Source: Pseudomonas berkeleyensis (GTDB lineage: Bacteria > Pseudomonadota > Gammaproteobacteria > Pseudomonadales > Pseudomonadaceae). From it: a DNA stretch of 64,000 nucleotides. The position numbers and the translations under genes are program-made. The notes under the pieces are model-generated. The model was given only the letters and a program-made list of their open reading frames with translations. It was not told the DNA's origin and searched no databases. Shown piece by piece: positions 35,852 through 45,264 of this stretch. Position 1 is the stretch's first letter. Every line of letters starts with the position of its first letter. The stretch lies in NCBI RefSeq assembly GCF_014109765.1, contig NZ_CP059139.1:3538001-3602000 (forward strand), read 5' to 3'.

Positions 35852-36676
35852 TTACAGGCTCATCACATCAAGGAAGCGCGGCGTGGCGCTGTCGTCGATC
35901 TTCAGGCTCTTGAAGTCGAACAGGTTGCGGTCGGCCAGTTGCGAGGGGTGCACGTTCTGCAGGGCGCGGAACATGATCTCGACGCGGCCCGGGCTCTTGC
36001 GCTCCCAGTCCTGCAGCATCTCCTTGACCACCTGGCGCTGCAAGTTCTCCTGCGAACCGCACAGGTTGCACGGGATGATGGGGAACTCCTTGAGCTGGCT
36101 GTAGGCCTCGATATCGGCCTCGGCGCAGTAGGCCAGCGGGCGGATCACCACGTTGCGGCCATCGTCGGACAGCAGCTTGGGCGGCATGGCCTTGAGCGTG
36201 CCGCCGTAGAACATGTTGAGGAAGAAGGTTTCCAGGATATCGTCGCGGTGGTGCCCCAGCGCCATCTTGGTCGCGCCAATCTCATCGGCGTAGGTGTACA
36301 GGGTGCCGCGGCGCAGGCGCGAGCACAGCGAGCAGGTGGTCTTGCCCTCGGGAATCTTCTCCTTGACCACCGAGTAGGTGTCCTTCTCGATGATGTGGTA
36401 CGCCACGCCGATCGATTCCAGGTAGGCCGGCAGCACGTGCTCAGGGAAGCCGGGCTGCTTCTGATCCATGTTCACCGCGACGATCTCGAACTTGATCGGC
36501 GCCACCTTCTGCAGGTACAGCAGCACGTCGAGCATGGTGTAGCTGTCCTTGCCACCGGACAGGCAGACCATCACCTTGTCGCCATCTTCGATCATGTTGA
36601 AGTCGGTGATGGCTTCGCCGGCCAGGCGGCGAATGCGCTTCTGCAGTTTGTTCTGGTTGACCGAAAGGGTGCCCAT
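35852..36676 (-). CDS. ttcA: tRNA 2-thiocytidine biosynthesis protein TtcA
   Basis: The 274-residue protein starts at 36676 ([18 protein letters not shown]). It has the PP-loop [13 protein letters not shown], the first iron-sulfur Cys pair in [10 protein letters not shown], the [14 protein letters not shown] motif and a second pair in [13 protein letters not shown]. It thiolates C32 of certain tRNAs with ATP and an Fe-S cluster. The DnaJ-related gene diverges from it. Confidence 0.96.
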   Translation of the reverse strand: MGTLSVNQNKLQKRIRRLAGEAITDFNMIEDGDKVMVCLSGGKDSYTMLDVLLYLQKVAPIKFEIVAVNMDQKQPGFPEHVLPAYLESIGVAYHIIEKDTYSVVKEKIPEGKTTCSLCSRLRRGTLYTYADEIGATKMALGHHRDDILETFFLNMFYGGTLKAMPPKLLSDDGRNVVIRPLAYCAEADIEAYSQLKEFPIIPCNLCGSQENLQRQVVKEMLQDWERKSPGRVEIMFRALQNVHPSQLADRNLFDFKSLKIDDSATPRFLDVMSL

Positions 36677-36775
36677 GGTGCGTCGAAGTCCGGGGGTAGG
36701 AACGAAAGCGCGACATTTTACGCATAAAGCCACGCGTGCCCTACCCCGTCGACGCTTAAATGCTAGGCTCGCGCG

Positions 36776-37369
36776 ATGAATGACGACCTAGACCCCAGCC
36801 TCGACCTTGCCGAGCAGGTGCTGCAACTGTTGCAGGCAGCCCCTGACGGGCTGGCCGAATACGCACTGATCCAGCAGCTCAAGGCCGGCCACAGCGGCCA
36901 TCTACCCAACCTGCCACTGACCGACAAGCTGGTCCTTTTTCGCACTCACTTTCTGCTGTTCAACGCGCTGTATCGTCTGCGCGATACGCTTTGGCAGCAG
37001 CAAGCCCATCTGCTGCAAATCAGCCCTCTCTGCATTCAGCTTCTGCCTTACCAACCCGGTATTTCGGCCCTGAGTGAGCACGATGCGCTACGTGACTACT
37101 ACCTGAACCTCGACAACCTACGCGATACCGATGAGCGCGACGTCGAACGCCTGCTGGCCAGCTTCTGGACGCGCATGCAGGGCGGTGAAGAAAAGCAGGC
37201 CGCTCTGGGGCTTTTCGAACTGGACGACGAAAAACCACTGGATATGACGCGTATCAAGCACCGCTACCGACAGCTGGTCAGCCAGCACCATCCGGATCGA
37301 GGCGGCAGCACAGAGCGGTTGCAGTCGATCAACAAAGCCATGGAAATTCTTGAGCGCTATTACAGCTGA
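36776..37369 (+). CDS. DnaJ-related protein with C-terminal J domain
   Basis: The 197-residue protein has an N-terminal DNAJ-related domain (residues about 10-125, [29 protein letters not shown]) and a C-terminal J domain (about 135-197, ending [34 protein letters not shown]) with the HPD motif needed to stimulate DnaK. It is likely a dedicated DnaK co-chaperone with unknown client. It is divergent from ttcA. Confidence 0.9.
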   Translation: MNDDLDPSLDLAEQVLQLLQAAPDGLAEYALIQQLKAGHSGHLPNLPLTDKLVLFRTHFLLFNALYRLRDTLWQQQAHLLQISPLCIQLLPYQPGISALSEHDALRDYYLNLDNLRDTDERDVERLLASFWTRMQGGEEKQAALGLFELDDEKPLDMTRIKHRYRQLVSQHHPDRGGSTERLQSINKAMEILERYYS

Positions 37370-37534
37370 CGGATAGAGAGCGATTTGCTCTAAAGCCAGA
37401 CACCACGCGCCCTCCAGCCCCTGCCTATACTGCGACATAAGGTCGCATAGATTCGGTCTGGCACCCGGTAACGCTGCATGCGCACCGGTCTTCCGCTGGG
37501 GGGCGACCGTAATAAGAAAAAGGAGGTGTCTGAC

Positions 37535-38134
37535 ATGATCCACCACGTTTGGGGGCTCTTCACCCATCCCGACCAAGAATGGCAAGAAATCCGTGGCGAG
37601 GAGGAATCCATCAGCCACATGTACCTCACTCATGTGCTGATCCTTGCGGCAATTCCCGCAATCTCGGCCTACATCGGCACCACCCAGGTAGGCTGGGCCA
37701 TCGGTGACCGAGCCCCGGTAATGCTGACCGAAGGCAGTGCGATGGTGATGACCATCATGTCCTATCTGGCGATGCTTGCCGGCGTGGCCGTGATGGGCGC
37801 CTTTATCCACTGGATGGCGCGCACATACGACGCCAACCCAAGCCTGACCCAATGCATCGTGTTCGCGGCCTATACCGCTACTCCGCTGTTCATCGCCGGC
37901 CTCGCGGCGCTCTACCCGCACCTGTGGCTAGGCATGGTCGTCGGCACGGTCGCCATCTGTTACACGGTGTACCTGCTCTATGTCGGCATCCCGACGTTCA
38001 TGAACATCCCAGAAGACGAGGGCTTCATGTTCTCCAGCTCGGTGCTTGCAGTAGGCCTTGTGGTGCTGGTGGCCATGATCGCCAGCTCGGTCATTCTCTG
38101 GGGCATGGGCGTCGGCCCGGTCTACACCAGTTGA
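37535..38134 (+). CDS. Yip1 family membrane protein (first of two)
   Basis: The 199-residue product starts at 37535 after the strong ribosome site AGGAGGTG; a longer reading from 37478 is rejected for that reason. It opens MIHHVWGLFTHPDQEWQEIR, then has about five membrane helices, with HVLILAAIPAISAYIGT, FAAYTATPLFIAGLAALYP and VGLVVLVAMIASSVILW. The layout matches the Yip1/YIF1 superfamily of bacteria, of unknown function. The next gene encodes a clear paralogue. Confidence 0.88.
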   Translation: MIHHVWGLFTHPDQEWQEIRGEEESISHMYLTHVLILAAIPAISAYIGTTQVGWAIGDRAPVMLTEGSAMVMTIMSYLAMLAGVAVMGAFIHWMARTYDANPSLTQCIVFAAYTATPLFIAGLAALYPHLWLGMVVGTVAICYTVYLLYVGIPTFMNIPEDEGFMFSSSVLAVGLVVLVAMIASSVILWGMGVGPVYTS

Positions 38135-38156
38135 ATCGAACGTACACTCAGAGAAC

Positions 38157-38183
38157 GACAGGCCGCCTTCGGGCGGCCTTGTC
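38157..38183 (+). terminator. Hairpin between the two Yip1 genes
   Basis: GGCCGCC-TTCG-GGCGGCC with flanking GACA/TGTC gives a very stable stem with a UUCG-type tetraloop, followed by TTGTC. It may be a weak terminator. Confidence 0.6.
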
Positions 38184-38266
38184 ATTGCGGGGAAAAGATT
38201 TGGGTTGAACCACCCGGCGTTATGACTGCCCCAACTTTAGAAGCAGTCAACGGATGGAATCTCCTT

Positions 38267-38929
38267 ATGTTCATGAACCCTCTCACCGTCCTCACTCACC
38301 CCGACCAGGCCTGGACGGCCATTCGCCAGGACGAGGAACGCAACAGCGCCAGCTACCTGCCCTACCTACTGTTCTGGAGCCTGCTGCCGGCAGTCTGCCT
38401 GTTCATCGGCACTCACTGGGTCGGTTGGAGCCTGGTCGACGAGGAGCGCATCCGCCTGGAAGCGATAAGCGCACTGCAACTGAGTGTGTTGCTCTACCTG
38501 GCCACCCTGATTGGCGTGATCATCATGGGCTACTTCCTGCGCTACATGTCGCGTACCTTCGAAGCCAGGCCCACCTTCAACCAGTGCATCGGCTTCATCG
38601 CCTACACCTGCACGCCCTTTTTTCTGGCCGGTATCGCAGCGCTCTACCCCACGCGCTGGCTGGCGATCGGCGTGCTGCTGCTCGCCTGCGCCCATGCCGC
38701 GTACCTGATGTACGTCGGGCTGCCGCGCTTCATGCGCATCGACAACCAGCAGGGCTTTCTCTACGCCTCCTCGATGCTTGGCGTGGGGCTGCTGGTCATC
38801 GTGACCATCCTGGTCAACATGATCCTGTTCTGGACGTATACCCTGGAGCCGGACTATCAGCGCACCGTGCAGCAGGATCAGAGTCGCGGCACGCAGGAGG
38901 AGCGAATGCAGGCACCTGGCGACGAGTGA
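38267..38929 (+). CDS. Yip1 family membrane protein (second of two)
   Basis: The 220-residue product is read from ATG 38267 (MFMNPLTVLTHPDQAWTAIR); an ATG two codons on (38273) or the upstream 38222 are alternatives. It shares with its neighbour the opening TxHPDQxWxxIRxxEE, ITYLPYLLFW-like helix, IGTxxVGW, MSRTFEARPTFNQCIGFIAYTCTPFFLAGIAALYP and MYVGLPxFM. The two arose by tandem duplication. Function unknown. Confidence 0.87.
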   Translation: MFMNPLTVLTHPDQAWTAIRQDEERNSASYLPYLLFWSLLPAVCLFIGTHWVGWSLVDEERIRLEAISALQLSVLLYLATLIGVIIMGYFLRYMSRTFEARPTFNQCIGFIAYTCTPFFLAGIAALYPTRWLAIGVLLLACAHAAYLMYVGLPRFMRIDNQQGFLYASSMLGVGLLVIVTILVNMILFWTYTLEPDYQRTVQQDQSRGTQEERMQAPGDE

Positions 38930-38990
38930 TACCTGCGCTGGCTGCCGGCTTGCGGCATAATTCGCCGTCAGCCTGCACCTGCGCCCCACC

Positions 38991-39485
38991 ATGCCCGAAC
39001 AGATTCACGCCCGTGTCGAAGCCTGCTACCAACAGGCCGAAGCCTTCTTCAAGCAACGCTTTACCCGCCCCGAAGTCAGCTTCAAGTTGCGTGGGCAGAA
39101 AGCTGGCGTCGCGCACCTGACGGAAAACAAGCTGCGCTTCAACCTGCAGCTGTACCGGGACAATCACGAAGACTTCCTGCGTCAGACGGTGCCTCATGAA
39201 GTGGCCCACATGATCGCCCACCAACTGTTCGGCCCACGCATTCAGCCGCATGGCGAAGAGTGGCAACTGATCATGCGTGGCGTGTACGAACTGCCGCCAC
39301 ATCGCTGCCACAGCTACGAGGTGGAGCGACGCCAGGTCAGCCGTTTCATCTATCGCTGCAGTTGCCCCGATGGCGAGTTTCCCTTCTCCGCTCAGCGCCA
39401 TGCCCTAGTGGCCAAGGGGCGTCGCTACTATTGCCGACGCTGCAAGGTGACGCTGCACTTCACTGGTGAACACCGCCAGGAATGA
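38991..39485 (+). CDS. sprT: SprT family zinc metallopeptidase-like protein
   Basis: The 164-residue protein has the HExxH motif in VPHEVAHMIAHQLFG at about residue 68, a third His about ten residues on (PHGEEW), and a C-terminal zinc ribbon (CSCPDGEFPFS...YYCRRCK). This is the SprT-like domain order shared with the DNA-protein crosslink protease Spartan; bacterial SprT has no settled role. It stands alone after the Yip1 pair. Confidence 0.9.
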   Translation: MPEQIHARVEACYQQAEAFFKQRFTRPEVSFKLRGQKAGVAHLTENKLRFNLQLYRDNHEDFLRQTVPHEVAHMIAHQLFGPRIQPHGEEWQLIMRGVYELPPHRCHSYEVERRQVSRFIYRCSCPDGEFPFSAQRHALVAKGRRYYCRRCKVTLHFTGEHRQE

Positions 39486-39506
39486 CCGTAGGCCCTCCAT
39501 AAGGCA

Positions 39507-39600
39507 TTGGTGCGCACAGCGCACCCTACACCCGCATCGAAAGCGCGCACACCGGCTACGCCAGCCTCGAAATCCCGTAGGGTGCGCCGCGCGCACCGGC
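39507..39600. repeat. REP cluster (GTAGGGTGCGC family)
   Basis: TTGGTGCGCACAGCGCACCCTAC is followed by an inverted GTAGGGTGCGCCGCGCGCACCGG. Same family as at 48049 and 56675. It separates sprT from the convergent racemase gene. Confidence 0.7.
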
Positions 39601-39626
39601 AATCGCCACGCGCTGCACCTTGCGGC

Positions 39627-40808
39627 TCACCCCAGCGCCCTGGCCGCCCTCAACGCGGCAATCCGCTCGGCGTCATACCCCAACTCCGCCAGCACCTGCT
39701 CGGTGTGTGCGCCGACTGCCGTTCCCACATGCCTGGGCGGCGGCAAACCTTCGGAGAACTTCAACGGGCAGGCCAGTTGCGACTGCGCCGGCAATCCTTC
39801 GCGCGGCACCTCCACCACCAGGCCACGCGCCTTGATCTGCGGGTGCTCGACCGCTTCGGCCAGAGGCAGCATGGGTTCGACACAGGCATCCAGCTCGGCG
39901 AACACCTGGCTCCACTCGGAAAAGTCGCGTTTCTCGAACTCGATTTCGATCTCGCGCTTGAGCGCTTGCTGATCCTCGGGCTTCTGCGACAAGCCACGTG
40001 CGGCCAGCTCGGGTCGGCCGATGGCGGCGCAGAACTGCTGCATGAACTGCGGCTCCAGACTGCCAACGGAGAACCAGCGGCCGTCGCGGGTGCGGTAGTA
40101 GTCGTAGAAGCTGCCCCCATTGAGCGCCTGGTTTTCCATCTCAGGCTGTACACCGGCCCCAAGGAAGCCAGCCCCGGCCATGCCATGCAGGCTGAAGGCG
40201 CAGTCGGTCATGCTCACATCGACCTGCTGGCCCAGACCGGTTACCTGGCGCTGCACCACGGCCGCAAGCAGGCCGATCACACCGTGCAACGAGCCACCGG
40301 CCAGATCGGCCAGTTGCACGCCCAGTGGCAGCGGCCCGCTGTCGCGGCGGCCGGTGTAGCTGGCGATGCCGGCCAACGCCAGGTAGTTGATGTCGTGTCC
40401 AGCACGGTCGCGATAAGGCCCACTCTGGCCGTAACCGGTGATCGAGACGTAGATCAGCCGCGGATTGATCGCCTTCAGTGCCTCATAGCCAACGCCCAGC
40501 TTGTCCATCACGCCTGGGCGGAACTGCTCCAGCACGATGTCGTATTCGCTCACCAGTTGCTTGACCACTTCCACCGCTTCGGGGCGTTTGAGGTCGAGGG
40601 CAATGCTGCGCTTGTTGCGATTGAGGTAGGCGTGGCTGGTGGACGTACCCCCATCGTGCGGTGGCAACACGCGCACCAGATCCATGCGTGTGGGCGACTC
40701 CACCCGCAACACCTCGGCACCCATGTCGGCCAGCAGCAACGAAGCGAACGGCCCCGGCAGCAAGGTGGAGAAATCGAGAATTTTCAACGATGACAGCGGG
40801 CCGGACAT
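39627..40808 (-). CDS. Alpha-methylacyl-CoA racemase-like CaiB/BaiF family enzyme
   Basis: The 393-residue protein starts at 40808 (MSGPLSSLKILDFSTLLPG) behind TTGGAG. CaiB/BaiF features are NRNKRSIALDLKRPEA and EQFRPGVMDKLGVGYEAL. The segment DRAGHDINYLALAG, with the following LADLAGGSLHG, contains the His and Asp that act as the acid-base pair in alpha-methylacyl-CoA racemases, so racemase is more likely than CoA-transferase. It would interconvert 2-methyl-branched acyl-CoA epimers before beta-oxidation. It lies downstream of an acyl-CoA ligase and an acyl-CoA dehydrogenase. Confidence 0.85.
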   Translation of the reverse strand: MSGPLSSLKILDFSTLLPGPFASLLLADMGAEVLRVESPTRMDLVRVLPPHDGGTSTSHAYLNRNKRSIALDLKRPEAVEVVKQLVSEYDIVLEQFRPGVMDKLGVGYEALKAINPRLIYVSITGYGQSGPYRDRAGHDINYLALAGIASYTGRRDSGPLPLGVQLADLAGGSLHGVIGLLAAVVQRQVTGLGQQVDVSMTDCAFSLHGMAGAGFLGAGVQPEMENQALNGGSFYDYYRTRDGRWFSVGSLEPQFMQQFCAAIGRPELAARGLSQKPEDQQALKREIEIEFEKRDFSEWSQVFAELDACVEPMLPLAEAVEHPQIKARGLVVEVPREGLPAQSQLACPLKFSEGLPPPRHVGTAVGAHTEQVLAELGYDAERIAALRAARALG

Positions 40809-40880
40809 GGTGACTCCAATTCTGACGATGCGGCGCGAGCCGCCCAATGGTTCAGTGGCGGATTTCCCCCGCCCTGCGGA

Positions 40881-42527
40881 TCAGTCTTCCCAGACGATGA
40901 CTTCATCACCAGGCAATCTGGCGACAACCTCGGTATAGCGTGCTTCCAGCACATTGCGGCGAATCTTCATGGTCGGCGTCATGCAGCCGTTATCCACCGT
41001 CCAGGGCTCGTTTACTAGATAGAAATGGCTGATCCGCTCATGCGGAGCCAACTGCTGATTGAGCACGGATAGATGCTCCGCCAGGGACTGATCGAGCGAT
41101 TGGCACTGCTGCTGGCGTGCGGCCGGCGACAGTTCGATCAGCGCCACCGGTTGATCCAGGTTGCTGCCCATCAGGCACACCTGCTCGATCCAGTGACTCT
41201 TGGCGATTTCACCTTCGATGGGCGCCGGCGCCACGTACTTGCCCTTGCTGGTCTTGAAGATGTCCTTGACCCGTCCGGTAATGCGCAGATAACCCGCGTC
41301 ATCCAGCTGCCCCCGGTCGCCGGTGTGCAGCCAGCCATCCTTGAGGGTTTCCTCGGTCTTTTCCGGCTCGCGGTAATAGCCCTGCATCAGCGTCTCGCTA
41401 CGCAGCAGAATTTCCCCACTGTCATCGATGCGCAGCTGCAAATGCGGCATCGGTCGGCCGACCGTGCCGAAGCGCACCTGCCCGGGTCGGTTGAAACAAC
41501 CATAGGCGAAGTGCTCGGTCATCCCGTAGCCCTCGCAGATGGTCATGCCCAGGCGCTGATACCAGGCCAGCAAACCGGTGGAAATCGCCGCGGCGCCGGA
41601 TACCAGAATGCGTGCGCGATCCAGGCCGAGCCCTGCGCGCACCTTGCGGGCCACCAGACGCCCCAGCAGCGGGATACGCAGCAAACGCTCGAGCTTCTGT
41701 GCTGGCAGCTTTTCCAGCACGCCCTGCTGGAAGCGCGTCCACAACCGCGGCACCGAGAAGAAGACCGTCGGACGAACCTGGCGCAAGTCGCTGGCGAACG
41801 TCTCCAGCGACTCGACGAAGGCCACCGACGCGCCGCAATAGAGGCTGTTGAATTCCACCAGGAAGCGCTCGGCCGCATGCGACAACGGCAGGTAGGAGAA
41901 GAACTGATCCTGCGGCGTCATCTTCATCTCCGCCGTGGCATTCGCGGCGGAATAGGCCATGGCATGGGCTGACAGCATGACGCCCTTGGGCTGCCCCGTG
42001 GTACCGGAGGTGTAGAGGATCGACAGCAGATCCTCGCCATGCTGCAGATGCGTGCCGGGCAGCGGTTCATGCGCCGCCAGCAAGGCCTGCCATTGATGCT
42101 CGGCAGACATGGTCGGATACGGCATGGCAATGCGGGTGATATGCGGCGCGATACCGGTCGCCAGTTTGTCCGGCTCGTCCAGCTTGCCCACCAGTATCAC
42201 CTTGCAACCGGCGTGCTCCAGCACATAGGCGATCTGCTCCGGCGCCTGCAGCGGATACAGCGGCACACTGATCAACCCGGCATGCTGGATCGCCAGGTCA
42301 CTGATGAACCATTCGGCGCAGTTCTTCGCCAACAGGGCCACGCGTTCGCCCGGTACGCAGCCCAGCGCCTGTAGCGCGCTGGCCAGCCGACGCGCCTGGT
42401 CGTCGACCTGACGCCAGCTGTAGTCATGCCAGACGCCCTCTACAGGCTGGCGCAGCCAGATGGCATCGGGCTGCCGATGCAGCCAATGGTTGAAGCGTTC
42501 GAGAGGCAGTTGCAGGGATTGACTCAT
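40881..42527 (-). CDS. AMP-binding acyl-CoA ligase (long-chain, FadD15-like)
   Basis: The 548-residue protein starts at 42527 (MSQSLQLPLERFNHWL). Adenylation motifs are LYTSGTTGQPKGVMLSAHAM (ATP loop), YLPLSHAAERFL, VSGAAAISTGLLAW, EGYGMTEHFAYG and LHTGDRGQLDDAGYLRITGRVKDIFKTSKGKYVAP with the catalytic Lys region. It activates a carboxylic acid to its CoA thioester. Context with a racemase and a dehydrogenase points to branched fatty acids (inference). A REP pair separates it from the dehydrogenase gene. Confidence 0.92.
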   Translation of the reverse strand: MSQSLQLPLERFNHWLHRQPDAIWLRQPVEGVWHDYSWRQVDDQARRLASALQALGCVPGERVALLAKNCAEWFISDLAIQHAGLISVPLYPLQAPEQIAYVLEHAGCKVILVGKLDEPDKLATGIAPHITRIAMPYPTMSAEHQWQALLAAHEPLPGTHLQHGEDLLSILYTSGTTGQPKGVMLSAHAMAYSAANATAEMKMTPQDQFFSYLPLSHAAERFLVEFNSLYCGASVAFVESLETFASDLRQVRPTVFFSVPRLWTRFQQGVLEKLPAQKLERLLRIPLLGRLVARKVRAGLGLDRARILVSGAAAISTGLLAWYQRLGMTICEGYGMTEHFAYGCFNRPGQVRFGTVGRPMPHLQLRIDDSGEILLRSETLMQGYYREPEKTEETLKDGWLHTGDRGQLDDAGYLRITGRVKDIFKTSKGKYVAPAPIEGEIAKSHWIEQVCLMGSNLDQPVALIELSPAARQQQCQSLDQSLAEHLSVLNQQLAPHERISHFYLVNEPWTVDNGCMTPTMKIRRNVLEARYTEVVARLPGDEVIVWED

Positions 42528-42563
42528 CGCGCTGACCTTGGTTTTTGTTATAGGTAGCTGCCC

Positions 42564-42617
42564 GTAGAGCGGGTGCAACCCGCCAGAGCGCCGATGGCGG
42601 GTTGCACCCGCCCTACG
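42564..42617 (+). repeat. REP pair between ligase and dehydrogenase genes
   Basis: GTAGAGCGGGTGCAACCCGCC and GGCGGGTTGCACCCGCCCTAC are inverted arms around a short linker. Same family as 13811 and 34225. Confidence 0.85.
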
Positions 42618-42635
42618 GATGAAGCCTGCACGATC

Positions 42636-43775
42636 CTACAGCTTCATCCCGCGGCTGATGATCTCCTTCATGATTTCCGAAGTGCCGGCAAAGATGCGCT
42701 GGATACGCGCGTTCGCGTACATCTTGCAGATCGGGTACTCCCACATGTAGCCCCAGCCGCCGTGCAGTTGCACACCCTCGTCCACCACCTTGCCGAGCAG
42801 TTCGGTGGTGAACAGCTTGGCCTCGGCCGCCACCTCGGGGGTGAGCTTCTTCTGGTTGTGATCCACCACGCAGCGGTCGGTGAACACCTGCGCCACGTCG
42901 ATCTGCGTACGCATTTCCGCCAGCTTGAAGCGGGTGTTCTGGAAGTGCGAAACCGGCCGGCCAAAGGCCTGGCGCTCCTTCACGTACTCGATGGTGGTCT
43001 GCAACGCGGCCTCTGCCCCGGCCACCGCGCCGCAGGCGTTGGTCAGGCGTTCCTGGGCGAGCATGTTCATCAGGTAGAAGAAACCGCCCTTGGCATCACC
43101 CAGCAGGTTTTCCTTGGGCACCTTGACCTCATTGAAGAACAGCTCGGCGGTGTCCTGGCTGTGCATGCCGAGCTTCTTCAGCTTCTTGCCGCGCTCGAAG
43201 CCGGGCATGCCGCGCTCCACCAGGAATAGGCCCATGGCGTGCTTGTTGGCCGGGTCGGTCTTGGCTGCGACGATCACCACATCGGCCAGGTAGCCGTTGG
43301 AGATGAAGACCTTGGAGCCGTTGAGCAACCAGTGATCGCCCTTGTCCACGGCGGTGGTGCGCATGCCGGCCAGGTCGGAACCGGCCGAAGGCTCGGTCAT
43401 GGCCACGGCGAGAATGGTCTCGCCACTGATGATGCCCGGCATGAAGCGCGCCTTCTGCTCGGCATTGCCGTACTCGGCGATATAAGGGCCGCACAACGCC
43501 GAGTGCAGCGGCAGCATGAATCCCGGTTCGTTGATGCGCGCCAACTCCTCGCACATGATCTGTTCGTAGCGAAAGTCCTTGAGCCCGGAGCCGCCGTATT
43601 CCTCATCCGCCCAGGGCAGCAGGAACCCCATCTCGCCAGCCTTGCGCCAGACGCTGCGATCCACCACACCCGCCTCCTCCCAGGCCTCCTGATGCGGCAC
43701 CACCTCCTTGTTCAGGAAGGCGGCGAACGCGTCGCGAAACAGGTTGTGCTCGGTATCGAAATGGTTGCGCTGCAT
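42636..43775 (-). CDS. Acyl-CoA dehydrogenase (LCAD-like)
   Basis: The 379-residue protein has ACAD motifs: AMTEPSAGSDLAGMRTTA, WLLNGSKVFISNG, ERQAFGRPVSHFQNTRFKLAEM and LHGGWGYMWEYPICKMYANARIQRIFAGTSEIMKEII. The C-terminal FAGT replaces the YEGT that carries the catalytic Glu in medium- and short-chain enzymes, as in long-chain/isovaleryl types, where the base sits elsewhere. It oxidises an acyl-CoA to the enoyl-CoA with FAD. Two 22-bp-spaced direct repeats lie 62-98 bp upstream of its start. Confidence 0.92.
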   Translation of the reverse strand: MQRNHFDTEHNLFRDAFAAFLNKEVVPHQEAWEEAGVVDRSVWRKAGEMGFLLPWADEEYGGSGLKDFRYEQIMCEELARINEPGFMLPLHSALCGPYIAEYGNAEQKARFMPGIISGETILAVAMTEPSAGSDLAGMRTTAVDKGDHWLLNGSKVFISNGYLADVVIVAAKTDPANKHAMGLFLVERGMPGFERGKKLKKLGMHSQDTAELFFNEVKVPKENLLGDAKGGFFYLMNMLAQERLTNACGAVAGAEAALQTTIEYVKERQAFGRPVSHFQNTRFKLAEMRTQIDVAQVFTDRCVVDHNQKKLTPEVAAEAKLFTTELLGKVVDEGVQLHGGWGYMWEYPICKMYANARIQRIFAGTSEIMKEIISRGMKL

Positions 43776-43837
43776 GGTGCGGTTCCTCCGCTGCTTGTTA
43801 TTGCACGAAGGTTAGGTGCGCCGCCTCGCCCTGCTCA

Positions 43838-43874
43838 ATGACCCATGCGCTCAGCCGGGTTGACCCATTCGGTC
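43838..43874. promoter_or_regulatory. Direct repeat, 22-bp period, upstream of the acyl-CoA dehydrogenase
   Basis: ATGACCCATGCGCTC (43838-43852) recurs as TTGACCCATTCGGTC (43860-43874), 12 of 15 bases identical. The period and position suit an AraC-family activator. The AraC gene at 45607 is the nearest candidate. Confidence 0.45.
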
Positions 43875-43889
43875 ACGTAACGCCAGGCC

Positions 43890-43915
43890 AAAAAAAGCCC
43901 GCCTTGAAGGCGGGC
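43890..43915 (-). terminator. Terminator of dctA
   Basis: GCCCGCCT and AGGCGGGC form a perfect stem around TGA, with a 7-base T-run on the minus strand, 36 bp past the dctA stop codon. Confidence 0.9.
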
Positions 43916-43950
43916 AGAAGGTGACTCCTGTGCGTGGCAGGAGCAGTACG

Positions 43951-45264
43951 TCAGACCAGTTCGCGATTGGCCGGAGCAGCGGCAACCTCAGGCTTGCCAC
44001 CGGATGCCAGCTCGCGCTGCAGGGTGTCTTCGTCCAGCTCCTTGCACCACTTGGCGACCACGATAGTGGCCACGCCGTTGCCGATCAGGTTGGTCAGCGC
44101 GCGAGCTTCGGACATGAAGCGGTCGATACCGAGGATCAGCGCCAGACCGGCAACCGGCAAGTGGCCAACAGCGGACAGGGTCGCGGCCAGGACGATGAAA
44201 CCGCTACCGGTCACGCCCGCAGCACCTTTGGACGCGACCAGCAGCACCAGCAGCAGGGTGATCTGGTGGCCGATGTCCATCGGCGTATCGGTGGCCTGGG
44301 CGATGAACACCGCCGCCATGGTCAGGTAGATGGACGTACCGTCGAGGTTGAAGGAGTAGCCAGTGGGGATCACCAGGCCGACTACGGATTTCTTCGCGCC
44401 CAGCTTCTCCATCTTGGTCAGCATGCGCGGCAGTGCCGATTCGGACGACGAGGTGCCGAGCACGATCATCAGCTCTTCACGGATGTAACGGATCAGGCGT
44501 ACGACGCTGAAACCGTGGGCACGGGCGATACCGCCGAGCACCACCAGGACGAAGAACACGCAGGTGATGTAGAAGCAGATCATCAACTGGCCGAGCTGCA
44601 CCAGCGAGCCGACACCGTACTGACCGATGGTGAAGGCCATGGCACCGAAGGCACCGATGGGCGCCAGCTTCATGATCATGTTGATGATGCCGAACATGAC
44701 ATGGGCGATGCGGTCGATGAACTCCAGCACCGGCTTGCCGAAATCACCCATGCGCTGCAGGGCGAAGGCGAAGAGCACCGAGAAGAACAGCACCTGCAGG
44801 ATGTCGCCATTGGCGAAGGCGCCGACCACGGTGGACGGGATCACGTTGAGCAGGAAGCCGATGGTGCTCTGCGCCTCGCCCGCCTGGGCATAAGCGGCGA
44901 TCTTGCTGGCGTCCAGGGTGCTCGGATCGATATGCATGCCAGCGCCTGGCTGCGCTACGTTGACCACGATCAGACCGATGATCAGGGCGACGGTGGAGAC
45001 GATCTCGAAGTACAGCAGTGCGTAACCACCGGTTTTACCCACCGCTTTCATGTCCTGCATGCCCGCGATGCCGCTGACCACGGTGCAGAAGATGATGGGG
45101 GCAATGACCATCTTGATCAGCTTGACGAAACCATCGCCGAGCGGCTTCAGCGCTACACCGGTTTCCGGGTAGAAGTGGCCGAGCAGGATGCCGATGGTGA
45201 TTGCGACCAGAACCTGTACGTAGAGCATTTTGTAGAACGGTTGACGGATAACGTCGGTCGTCAT
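43951..45264 (-). CDS. dctA: C4-dicarboxylate:H+ symporter DctA
   Basis: The 437-residue inner-membrane protein takes up succinate, fumarate and malate. Family marks are [41 protein letters not shown] near the N-terminus, [18 protein letters not shown] (serine-rich re-entrant loop), [22 protein letters not shown] and a second re-entrant segment [19 protein letters not shown]. Length is usual. A sigma-54 promoter lies 126 bp upstream and a terminator follows. Confidence 0.97.
   Translation of the reverse strand: MTTDVIRQPFYKMLYVQVLVAITIGILLGHFYPETGVALKPLGDGFVKLIKMVIAPIIFCTVVSGIAGMQDMKAVGKTGGYALLYFEIVSTVALIIGLIVVNVAQPGAGMHIDPSTLDASKIAAYAQAGEAQSTIGFLLNVIPSTVVGAFANGDILQVLFFSVLFAFALQRMGDFGKPVLEFIDRIAHVMFGIINMIMKLAPIGAFGAMAFTIGQYGVGSLVQLGQLMICFYITCVFFVLVVLGGIARAHGFSVVRLIRYIREELMIVLGTSSSESALPRMLTKMEKLGAKKSVVGLVIPTGYSFNLDGTSIYLTMAAVFIAQATDTPMDIGHQITLLLVLLVASKGAAGVTGSGFIVLAATLSAVGHLPVAGLALILGIDRFMSEARALTNLIGNGVATIVVAKWCKELDEDTLQRELASGGKPEVAAAPANRELV

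Noticed and set aside
39507..39600. CRISPR-like short repeats
   Set aside because: They are inverted REP arms, not regularly spaced direct repeats, and no cas gene is present.
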